Assembly: GCA_963576735.1 (NCBI GenBank)
Contig: OY755178.1
Span: 17,670,001 to 17,734,000, forward strand
DNA length: 64,000 bases
Source of the DNA: Bedellia somnulentella
Taxonomy: Eukaryota; Arthropoda; Insecta; Lepidoptera; Bedelliidae
Reading direction: 5' to 3'
The translations under genes were made by a program, and so were the position numbers. Under the pieces are notes generated by a model, which was not told the DNA's origin, did not search any database, and was given only the letters and a program-made list of their open reading frames with translations. This document shows positions 43,201-55,200 of this stretch, piece after piece (positions within the stretch are counted from its first letter, which is position 1; every line of letters starts with the position of its first letter).

Positions 43201-46200
43201 TCAGTCGATGCTCTTGACTCGAGCCATGACCTTCCCCTCAAACATGGGCAGTATGTCGTTGTCGTTGGAGATTTCTTCTTGGATTACCGTATTATCGAGG
43301 TCAGCGCACTCCGTTTTGAAAAAATATCTGTTGAATAAATCAATCATTTATTGTATATACTACAATGAAATTGTTAGGTTAAATAGTATATGTTACGTGC
43401 TTAAATTGTTTACTTGTATGTTTAAATTTTTGGTCCCCCGAGCTAGATCACAAAGATCAATCTAGCTCCAAAGTAAGTACAATTTAATGATAAAGCATGT
43501 GATTAATATGATATTTTAATACAATAAAATACATACATACATATACTCACGGCTATAATTCCCATAAAGGGGTATCAAGAGCTAACACACACACACACAC
43601 ACAAACACACTCATATACACACACATGCACATACACACACCCTTGAGATATCGTGGATCAAAACATTTTTGCTTTATAATGCTAATATTGTTGTTAATAT
43701 CTATTTTTATTTCTTCTTAAAATTGTATGTATCTGTTAAAATTACTTGCTGTAAAAAAAAACATGTGTTGAAAATTTACTTATTAGCTTTTAGTAATATT
43801 CTATAAGTTCTAGGCTCATCAAATGTAACTAGAGATGGGTCGAGGGCATAAAAACTTATTGGGCAGATTGGACGTATTGGGTTAAAATGGGCAAAAATGA
43901 ATTTACGCCCGATAAATGCCCAATCGCTGGGCGGAAAAACAAAACTCTACTTTAAAATTAAACTACAAGTGGATCATTATTTTAATTGTGTTTAACTTAT
44001 ACATTTACATCAGCGTCATCAGAATAAAGGAATAAGAAGAAAAAAAAAGTTATAATATGCCAAATATAGGCATATAAGTACTTTAAATTCTTACTTAGAC
44101 GACATTATAGTCCAATGGGTAGAACGCCCGCCCGTAAACAGACTGTCGTGAGTTCAAATCCCGGGTCGGGGCTACACCAATTGGTCTTTTCTAATGTCAT
44201 ATATGTGGTTAATTTATCATGGTTGCCAACGGTGAGGGAAAACATCGTGAGGAAACCACATGGCCGAGTTGTACTTAGCCATATGACAGTGTATTCGTAC
44301 AAAACGGCAATAGGACTGCCCCCTATCACGTGAGTTCACTGTCTAAGCAAAACATTGGTACCTACTTCGGACACTAAGTGGCGCTGTCACGTGATGTTCA
44401 TCATTGGTAGCTCTGCCTACCGGCTCTGATAAACGGCGTGAACTTTTATGTTATGTTAAATTCTTAATCTTAACCCCCTTTTACTTTGAACGATAATAAT
44501 AATAATTATTTATACCCTTACAATAAAAAAACACATTCAATTATATCAAGCGATAGAGTAGCTATAAGATATTAACTTTAGTATAACGAATAATGTTATA
44601 AAGTAACTAAGCGAAAAAAACATATATTTTATTTTTATTTTTCAAGATTATTAACATCATGTAGTAACGGTATATTCCGCTAACAGAATTTTAAAATGTG
44701 AAAATACTCACGTTCACGCTACTTTTTATACTCAAAGGGGATGAAATAATACTTAGGTATTAGGGTTTTAAACTGAAAAACAGTTCGTGTTTAATTTGTA
44801 AAGGTCAATGAGCATCAATGTATGGAAAAAAAACCACAGCGGACACGAATGATTTTGATGTCATATATTGACAGAGGACATGAACTATTCGTGGCAAAAG
44901 GCGCATATTTCCGGGTTGTAATAATTTGGCGGTAGATGGCGTTGACACAAGTAAAGATGTAAAGAAACAGGCAAAAACCAATTTTTGCGCCAGTGATCAT
45001 GATCACTTGATACTATAGCTCAGTTGGCAGAGCGACGGGAGCGTATATCCGCTGCTAGATTTTTGTTAAGTTGTGTCTTACCTTTCTAAAGGCAAATGCA
45101 AATATAACCTAAGTCAAGTAAAATTATACAATAGTATTTTTTTTTTATATATTATATAATATTTCAATATTACGAACATGATATCAATTCAATTTTAATT
45201 ACCTTATTTATTTTTTTAGCTGGCACCTTCTTTGTTAGTAGGTTCTAGGTTTAGTAAACCTTTTTGCTGTGTCGGCTAAGTGCCGGTTTAAAATAGCGCT
45301 ACCCCATTTCTTCCCATGGGTTATCGTAAGAGGCGACTAAGGGTATCGGGGCTTTTTAAGCGACTTTTGGGCGATGCGGTTGGAGACCCATCACCAAAAA
45401 TATTTATATAACAATCTTTCTCTACTTAACTTCCAAGTGGCTAAACAATTTTAAGATTCAGAAGAGCAGGCTACCCCTTTTAGGGATTTGTAGCCGTAAG
45501 TAGATGGATGTAAAACGTAAAGCAAATCGCTCGCTCTGTATTATTTATTCAATGTCGCTCTTAGCTGTCGTTATGCGTGTGTCTTGTCATGCCATGTCAT
45601 TCGACTTCTTTGAATACTCAAATGCGCTCATTTCTTTTCGGTATTTGCTATTATTTTTTATTATTAACTGTTATATTTTAAAATTTTCTGTTCACCGTGA
45701 ATGCGCTTTTTGCATTTGCAGCGTAGAACATAATAAAATTTATATATTATATTCTAACAAATAAAATGAGTTGACGTGGATGTTCATACTTTAATAGAAA
45801 TTAAAAAAATGAGCCTGGTCAAAAAGATTTATAACCTCTGACATGTCAAAACATGGCAGCTGTCAAAATTCTACGCAATTTAAAACCTAGGTACAAAATA
45901 GCGAGATTGATTTCGGCGGAATGTCAATGTCAATTTGGTCTCAACTCTATATAATTATACTCAATTTTATATTATATAAAGTGTCCAATAGGAGCGCGCG
46001 ATTTGTACTTGATACGAGCCCAACGTAAATAGGGTTAGATTCTCATACGTTAATAGTGGAAAATCACCATAATCTGGACTATGACCATCCAGAATGTTTG
46101 TTTAAATTAAAAGTTTAAAACAGTATCACAATTTTTCCCTATTGTATTGTAACAAATTAATGAATTATCATAAAAAGTATGATAAGATTCTTGCATTTAA

Positions 46201-49200
46201 AAATGTTTGCGTTTCTGTCTGCAAAACTTCATAAAACGGGTTGGATTGCACCCATTGACTTTTATGCTAATGGTCCCTATCATGAACCCTATAAGTATTA
46301 TTCATTCTTTAAATAAAATATGTCATTTTATGATGATTTTAACTAATAACATCAACCACACTCTTACAATAATGATATTTTAAAAATTAAAATTAAATAA
46401 GATTTCTGCCCAAGTAATGGACATTTATTCGGCATTTATGGACATTTATGGGGCATAAATCCAATCCGCCCAAAATGCCCGGGCAAAATCCCATCTCTAA
46501 ATGTAACGTATAAACGAGATTATTGTTAGATATGTTTTCTGTACATCTGTGAACATCTGTTATTGGCCTTACTTGATTTATATTATTACTTATGTCGCTG
46601 TTCCTAATAAAAATAAATAAAATGTAATACCGGTAGTTGCCCTTCCTAGGCAGGTAATCCTTGAAGGTGGCCAGCGTGAGTGGGGAGTGCGGCACGCGCA
46701 GCCGGTACGGCACGCTGTCGTCGTGCAGCGCCACCACCACCACCGTGCACGGCTCTGTGGGACCCGGCTTGCCGCCCGCGACGGCTGCGGGGGCCGCCAC
46801 GGCTCTGGTGGACACAATTGATGAGATTAGGATTGTACGTGTGTTGTTACCTGTGTTCAGGTATATGAATCATCGTGTAGAATACATCCGACAAAAGACA
46901 ATATCCTTAACTTATAATATGATGGTTTAAAACATAAATTATGATATATTTTTTTAATATTAATTATTATTTTATCAGATGCGCTTGCGGGTAACACAGC
47001 GCTTGAAAAAATCATGATCTGATTTGATCATGATCCATTTCTCACTCTAACCAACTATAAATACTTCTTACATTAAAATGCACAACCCTTATACCAATAC
47101 ACATTCACATACTTAATTCTTTCCACTTACTTCCCCTTCCTCGCCTTAGTTTATCATGATCAACCTCTGATTTTCATAAACAAAAAATATATTATTTTTT
47201 TCCACTTACTTAGTTTTATTCCCTTTACTCCGGCGCGGCTCATCCCGCTCCGCGCTGGACGCCCTGGAGGAGTCCACGTGTCTCCGCCCCCCGCTGCTGC
47301 TGCCGCCGCCCCCTCCCCCCTCCCCCCGGCCGCCCCCTCGCGCTCCCCGTCCGCGATCCACTGCAGCAGGCGCGAGGAGGCGCGCGCGGGACGAGCTCAC
47401 CACGGACACGCCCGCTGTCGTCCGTCACTGTTTTCTTTGAGAATGACCTGGTGGAATATGCGACGGTGTAAACATTGAAGCGTCGGATACGTCGGATTTC
47501 AAAAGTGTATATTGGTTAACGTGATTTTAAAAAAAAAATTAATTGTTCATTCATTCGTTCACTAATATAGAAAAAAGATGATAAAATATACATTTGAAAA
47601 AAAAAGTGTTATTAAAAAGCAATCATTCTAACAGATTATTTCTCAGAAGTGAAAAAACAGTCGAAATTATAATGAACGAATGAACGATAACACTGAATAA
47701 TTTCAACAATCATAACTTGTCATCTTATTTTTCAACTAAAAATAGTGTCATTAATAACGATTTAATTAATTGGATAAAATAAAAAATAGAATCCTCTCTC
47801 ACACACAACATCTAGGTACACATCAGAAATCCTTAAAACAGTAATCTAAAGATTTAAGAAAATACATTAGTATACCAATGCCAATATTTTAACACTTAAT
47901 AAAATGTAGTAAAATAAATATGTTTTTTACCAAAAAATATATTAAATTAAAGGAAACCCCATTTTTGTAAATTACATTGGATTTTATCGTATACTTACTT
48001 TCTATTATAAGTAATTTTGAAGTTGTATTTACAGCATTAATTTACGTGTGAAGATTTAATATATCTCATTTTAATGTTACTACACGACATCCTTACAGAA
48101 ATAGAGAAAATTATATGAACTCTACAAAAATGGTTATAAATTAATTCGGTATGCAAAGTTTTACAAAAGTGGTGCTGATTGCGAAACCATTTCGAGATAT
48201 TATGTTTTTAAACAATATTTTCATGAAATTAAATCAAACAAAGCAAGATGACCGTTATTTTGTCAAAAAAGTGCAACAGTATTTGACCTTCAGTGTTATT
48301 TCAAAGACATTTGTTTTTGCAGTTCATTAATAAAATATCGAAAATCATAGGTTTCTTTAGTATATTATCGTAATGATTTCATTTGAGATCACAAAGTCGT
48401 GAAATGTAATGCAATTAGCAAAATTTTTAATAAACATTTCGCTTTATTTGCATGTCGCTACGTGATATTTTCGATCGATGACGTCGTTAAGTACAAAAGT
48501 TGAACAATCTTTAAAAAATCATAACTTTACAATTACTCATTTTAAATGAAAAATATTCAAATAAGTCTTTTATTTTCATGTTTGCTATCGAATAAAAATA
48601 TTTAATAAATATAAAAAAAAACTTTGCATACCGAATTCACTCATTTTTTAAAGGTTTTCGTTACATGATGAAATGAAACTAATTTGTATTCTAAACTAGG
48701 AACTTCTGATGTGTATCTCATACATTTAGTTGAAATGAATACGCTACCGGTTGTCCTGAATCTCATGATAAAGGAACTGTCGCCGAGAAAACTACGACTG
48801 ATGTCCCGGAAAGCTTTTAAAATGAAAAACATAATTTATATACACGATGTGCCAATCAATAAATAAAAATTGAAATTAAGACACCATTAATGTTAAAGCG
48901 GTGCTGGGAAAATATTAATCTTGATCATGAGATGATTGGTAATGAATAAGTAATCTAATTAATCTATAAGTAATCTAATTAAGTGATTTCCGTGATAAAG
49001 TTTACTTTAATTGTGTAACATGAAGCATGTAGAGTTACAACTACAATGCATTTCAAACAAAATAATAAAAAACTTCGGGTAATATACTATTTAAAATAAA
49101 AGGTGCGCCGTGTGAAGTATTGATTAAATACTGGATTTTTGTCAGAAAAAGAATGTATTTTTTAAACCACAAAAAGTATTTTTTACTTTTGTTCTGTTTA

Positions 49201-52200
49201 CCTTGACTGTTTAGTGACAAGATAAAAATACATTTTTGATACCTTTTCTGACTTAATATGTATTTTGCTTTTGGCTTCGTTAAACTAAGTTAATAATTAA
49301 ATTATATGTCACACACATATAATTTAATTATTATATAACTAAAAAATTAAATTTCATTAAACAAATAAACTGGCTGATGATTTACAGAAGTTGAGGCTAG
49401 GCTAGAGTGGTAGAATGAGTTGGTGACCGCATGAACGAAAATGAATTATGTGAGTAAGTGGACTATATAAATTTAGTAAGTGAGTGTAAGGATTAATTAG
49501 TGTCCGAATTAATCTAATGAATAATGTAAGTGAATTAAGTGAGTGAGTGAAAATTAAAATATGTGACTGAATGGCTAAATTAGGTTAGTGAGTGAATGAA
49601 TGGGAGAATTTCTTATTGAATGAATCAATATATTTAATGAATGAACTAGTGAGTGTATGATTTAATTGAGTGAGTGAACGATGATTTCAATGATTTATCT
49701 CGCGAGTATTAGATCGATGTCGCTGTACATACCTCCTGAGATGGCTGGCATGCTGCGACAGGTCGGACTTGGTGTCGTAGAGGCCGGAGTCGCGCGACGC
49801 GGCGGACAGCGCGGGCCGCGGCCGGCGGGGCGGCGGGGACGCCAGCGGGGACGGCTCCGACCACACGCGGGACACGTGCTGGTCTACGGGTGAATAGACA
49901 CATTATTATTTTATTTTATTCAGATGATTTACAGCATCAAAACTTTTTGATACAAACTTAATGATTATCTTTTAGCCACTTACAAATCTTCACTAATAAT
50001 ATCTAGCTAGCTTAAGGAAAAACAGGTTATATTTACTTTATAATAATTAATATGATGATACTGCAGAGAACTTTTTTTTAAGTTAAATATAAATGTATTA
50101 CATTATGTACAGATGAGTAAAACTGTGATAATACACTTGGTGTCGTAGGGGGGAGGAGTACAAGTGTAGACGATTTTAACAGAGTTGGTAAAAATATATT
50201 GCTGGAATTAGGCATTCCCCAGTCCTTTTTTGTCGTCATTCATCGGCTTCCAGCAACTTACAACAAATCCTAGGTCCATCATGTAGCAAAACTGAAATAG
50301 CAAACAGGGCACAAATGACCCGTTGTTGGGGCTATAAAGTTCTGAAGTATCATGTTGTTCTGAATGATCTCCCTTTATTACAGCCTGCATATGGTATATT
50401 CTTCATTAAAGTAAAGAAACATTATAAGATGATAATATGGCAAGGTCACTAGGTATTTTAAATCACTAGGCATTTAGGCTTGTTTCAATATCCAATGCTA
50501 GCAGATCGATCTAATTTATCAGTCTTATATAAAACTATAATTATATTTAATATCATAGAGACTGGATATTAAGTACCATATTTCAACACACTACATTCTT
50601 TAAATCTTTTTGTTCATGAAATCCTCATGTGGGGATTATTACTAATAAATAAAGAACAAATAAAGGAAAGAAAAATTTCGACACAGGCGGGATTCGAACC
50701 CGCGGCCTTTGGGTATACGCCCCCGTCGCTCTTGCCGATTGAGCTACCGTGTCAATGGCTGCCAGCGCGAAATTCTTCTATCCTTTATTTCTACACTACA
50801 CTACATTCTACATAAAAATCCTACAACCTCTATTAACTATAAACTCCTATAAAACATAATATTTCTTTACCCAATATATCCTGGTCGTTATCATCTTCCA
50901 CTTGCAACTTCTCTCTGATGGCAGCGGCTATCAGCTGCGGAGGAAGAGTTTGGGAAGACGCGTCCTCACCGTCACCCTGATGTTCAACAAAGTAATGTTC
51001 ATTTAGCTTCTATTTTTCAGAATTGTGTAATCAAGTTTCAAAATATAGAAAAGAAAGAGAAGCGTTTATTAATAAGCAAAAGAACACTATAAATGTATAA
51101 ATTTGTGACACATGTAAAATGTAAAAACAACTATTGTAATTTAAGTGTGTTTGAGAATTTAGCACAATTTGATAGTGTTACACACACTCTATATTTTGGG
51201 ATCATCGAGATGATTTTTATGAAAAGGGAGGTTAGGCTTAAGCTTTGATAGCAAACGGTCCCAAGTTGCGTGTTCTATTTTGTGGAGGTTTGACTCCATC
51301 AATTTAGGTTTTCTGTTGGTCATATTAAGACAAGAGAGAACATCTTTCTCAACATTTAAATACAATTTTACAATCAAAATATATTATCTTTATCCCCCCC
51401 CCCTTTAAATTTTTTTCTCACCTCAGCCAGCCTCCTCTCCAATCGTTCCTTGACCTCCTGCTCCCTCTTGACTCTCTCCAACTTCTCAATGAGGAGGGGA
51501 GCAAACTCTGAGGGTGGAAGAACTCGAAGTTGTTCGCTTTGCATTCTTTGGGTGCGGGGAATCATCTGGAAGGAATTTGTAGATTGTAAATGTCATATTA
51601 TGATTTTAAATTAAATATTTCAATTTTTTTTAGTCGTGTTCGGGTACTGTAGGATTTTGAGACTTTCATTTGATTGTACTAATGTGTGAACATTGTTTAT
51701 ACAAAATAATAGAGATCATTAATTATTGTAATGAATATAGTCCTAAAATAAGTACTAAATATTAGTAAGTGCAATATACTATGTTGACTGTTATTTTGCT
51801 TTTTCTCATATTAATAAATATACATATTAAGGTAATTATTTGATCAAATTTTATACCATTCGAAAATCAATAGATAAACAATGGATGCATTCTAAGCAAT
51901 CAAGAAAGCTAGAACTGTTTAAGATCATAAAAGGCTATATGGTTTTTATCCCATTATAAACAATCCAAAAGTGACTGAGCCATTATTGATCCTAAGATAA
52001 TGCTACATTATATCCATTTAGAACGAGGTATAGTTGTGTAGAATAGCATTACATTAGTAGGCTTAGAATAACATTACCCCATTACTTCCCATGGGTGTTC
52101 GTAAGAGGCGTCTAGGCTATTGGGATTTCTAACCTCCTAGGTCCCAGCGTGCTAATATGAGTACAAAATATTTTGTCGCTTCAGACCGGAGCATAGTTAC

Positions 52201-55200
52201 GTATAGCAAGAGTAGAAACCTAACGGGCCATTTTTATCACAGAATATTTCTAACCTAAGTTCGGATATTTCTTAGACCTAACGTCCTAAAAAAGAACCAA
52301 ATATTTTCATCTTTTCACATTTGTCATAAAATTAATCCCACTTACTAATTAATGGAAAACAAATAAAATATTTATTTTTCAATTCAGGTCTGAAGCGCAA
52401 CTCTCATTTTGTACTATAATTAGTACGTTAGGTTTGGATGATTACATAATAAAAAAATATCTGGGACTCAGGAGGCTATAGTGACTTTTGGGGTATGTGA
52501 CGGTTATTTCACACTCAACTTCCAAAAGTAGCAGAGGAATTCTGAAGCTTCAAGTACTGCTTCTAGGGATTGATAGCCTATATACTCATGTATATGTTTG
52601 TATGTATACATACATATACTCACGGCTATAAATCCCTAGAAGTGGTAGCCAGAGTTAAGGAATTATAAATTCCTCAGCCACTTTTGGAAGTTACGTGGGG
52701 AATCATAACATAAACGTTCACGCCGAATATCCCCGAGGGGGTTGGCAGAGGTACTAATACTTCTGAACATCACGTGACTTTGTCACCTGGTGTTCAGCGG
52801 GCTGATTATGTATCTTTAGCGATCGCGATTGTGTCGCAAGTTGCAATATTGTCGCTGTTGTATGTGTCAGATTGCATACAAATTTATGACATTGACAACG
52901 ACAATCGTGCAACTTGCGACACAATCGTCACTCGCAAAAGATACATAATCAGGGGGCGGAGTACCCACATTTTGTATGGACGGTGTACTCACGTGATAGG
53001 GGCAAAGCCGTCTTTAACTAATTGGAGGCCCTGGGCATATGAGGATAATGGGGCCCCTATGACCTTGACATAACACTATTTTGTTAGAATAAACAAAGAA
53101 ACTAGATAATCAAGCTTCTAGATTTATTTTTATTGACAATGACATAAAATAAATAGATAATTTATTATAATTTTGTTAGAATATAAGCAAGATCTTAGTA
53201 TTTCACTGTCACCGCGATACGAAAGCCTTCTCGACGCCAAAATTTATACAACAGCTATAATCCGTTTAAGTACACTTCTCCATATAATGAGAAAGTTTTT
53301 TTGTCATGGAAACCTCATGTGGGGATTATTTCTAAAACACTACACAAAAACGACGTGATAGCTCAATGGGTAGAACACCGGTTAACGTGCAAGCAGTAGT
53401 GTTCAAATCCCGGGTCGGGCCTACCACCAATTTGTCTTTTCTAAAGACATATGTGTGGTTAATTTATCATGGTTGTTAACGGTGAGGGAAAACATCGTGA
53501 GGATACCCACTTGGCTGAGTTGTACTTAGTCATGTGACAGTGTATTCGTACAAAACAGCGATACGCCTGCCCCCTATCACGTGAGTACCCTGTCCAAGCA
53601 AAACGTGGGTACTCTGAACACCAGGTGACAAAGTCACGTGATGTTCAGGAGTATTAGTACCTCTGCCAACCCCTACGGGGATATTCGGCGTAAACGTTTA
53701 TGTTTATGCTACTACTTAAAAAATGTAAAAAGCAACAAAGGAAAGAAAAAAATCGCACTAGAATTCATTGGCAATATAGCTCAATTGGCAGAGCGACGGG
53801 GGCGTATACCCGTAGGTTGTGGGTATACGCCCACATATCTATATATATCTATTCTTCCAACCGCTTTACTTCGTGCCAAATAATTCATCATATCATTGCC
53901 TATGTGCTGAGCTATTTTCATGTGTAAAAAGTATGTGATTAATGTGCTTCCAATCATTACATCCACTTGGAGATCGATCATGGATTTACATCGGAAGGGT
54001 TAAACAAGGAGCATGAAAACTAGAACCTCAGTCCCTTAACAACTAATAATTCGAAATTTTGTATATCTACAGCTATAAGGCCAGTAGAATCGTTTTTTAG
54101 AAATTTACCTTAATTTCAATTGTAAAATTATGTTTTTTACGTTTTTGATTAAATATCTCTATAACAACGAATCAGAAATCGAGACACGATGCATATAACA
54201 TTTAGAAAATTTCACGTACTTAGTTCAGCATTAAATTGTATTTTTATATATTTGAATTTATCTAAGCATGCTGAAAACGGAAAGCCTAATTTATGGGCAA
54301 GAGTAAAATGTACAGTGTATTGTATTTTCATTGTACAGCTCGGCGCATGCAAAAGCTGTAAGCAAATTGGTATTGTAGTCAGTAATTTAGGTTCGATAGA
54401 TTCGAATCAAAAAAGTTTTTCGGCATTTAATGTAGGTAAACGTTTCGTGATCTGACAGGGACGAGGGGGCCCCTATCGATCACGGGGCCCTGGGCACATG
54501 CCCAGAGTGCCCAGTGGGAAAGAGGGGTCTGGATAGGGGGCAGGCCTATCGCCGTTTTTGTACGAATACACTGTCACATGACTAAGTACAACTCAGCCAT
54601 GTGGGTTTCCTTACGATGTTTTCCCTCACCGTTAACAACCATGATAAATTAACCACACATATGTCTTTCGAAAAGACAAATTGGTGTAGGCTCGACCCGG
54701 GATTTGAACACTAGTCGTTTGGACGATAACCGGTGTTCTACCCATTGAGCTATCACGGTCAATTGTGTGGAAAAGATGGTGAAATACATACATATACTCA
54801 CGGCTATAAATCCCTAGAAGGGGTAGCCAGAGCTAAGGAATTAGAAATTCCTCAACCACTTTTGGAAATGTGAGTGGGGAAAAGATGGTAAAAATAAAGG
54901 TTGTTGGTGATGGGTCTCCAACCGCATCGCCCAAAAACCCCTTAAAAGCCCCAATACCGTTAGTCGCCTCTTACGTACACCCATCGGTAGAAACGGGGTA
55001 GTGATATTCTAAGCCGACACTACACGGCGCTACTACGCACTACATGGTGAAATAAAGGTTGTAAATAGTATAGATACAGAAGGTACAATGTATTTTTATT
55101 ACCATGGCAGGTTCAGGCTCCTTGTTGATGACGGCGTGGCGGTCGAGGTCGTGGCGGCGGTGGCGGGGCTCGCGCGCGCGACGCAGCGACATGCCGTCTC

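Larger units (their letters stand above)
43830..46499. mobile_element. hAT-type non-autonomous element, 2670 bp
   Basis: Flanked by AATGTAAC on both sides (43822-43829 and 46500-46507). The ends are TAGAGATGGG and its exact complement CCCATCTCTA. An 8-bp duplication with such ends is the hAT pattern. Sub-terminal regions repeat words like GGGC and TGCCC in both orientations. No transposase frame found. It contains later SINE-B (44096-44455), SINE-A (about 45000-45055) and SINE-C (45265-45510) insertions. Located in Axin intron 14. Confidence 0.82.
52711..54770 (-). repeat. SINE-B copy split by two insertions
   Basis: SINE-B pieces at 52711-52796, 52965-53000 and 54532-54765 (tRNA-like head with ATTGAGCTATCACG) join into one copy. 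The gaps are a MITE-like inverted repeat (about 52797-52964, arms CTGATTATGTATCTTT) and a 1.5-kb segment (about 53000-54531) bounded by GGCCCTGGGCA-type sequence at both ends. Located in Axin intron 9. Confidence 0.7.

Noticed and set aside
46590..46930. GC-rich overlapping frames on both strands as separate genes
   Set aside because: They are antisense or shifted readings of the Axin DIX exon (46631-46804).
47240..47480. Alternative GC-rich frames around Axin exon 13 as independent proteins
   Set aside because: High GC leaves all frames open by chance. One contains a conserved-looking Axin segment and is treated as a frame conflict instead.
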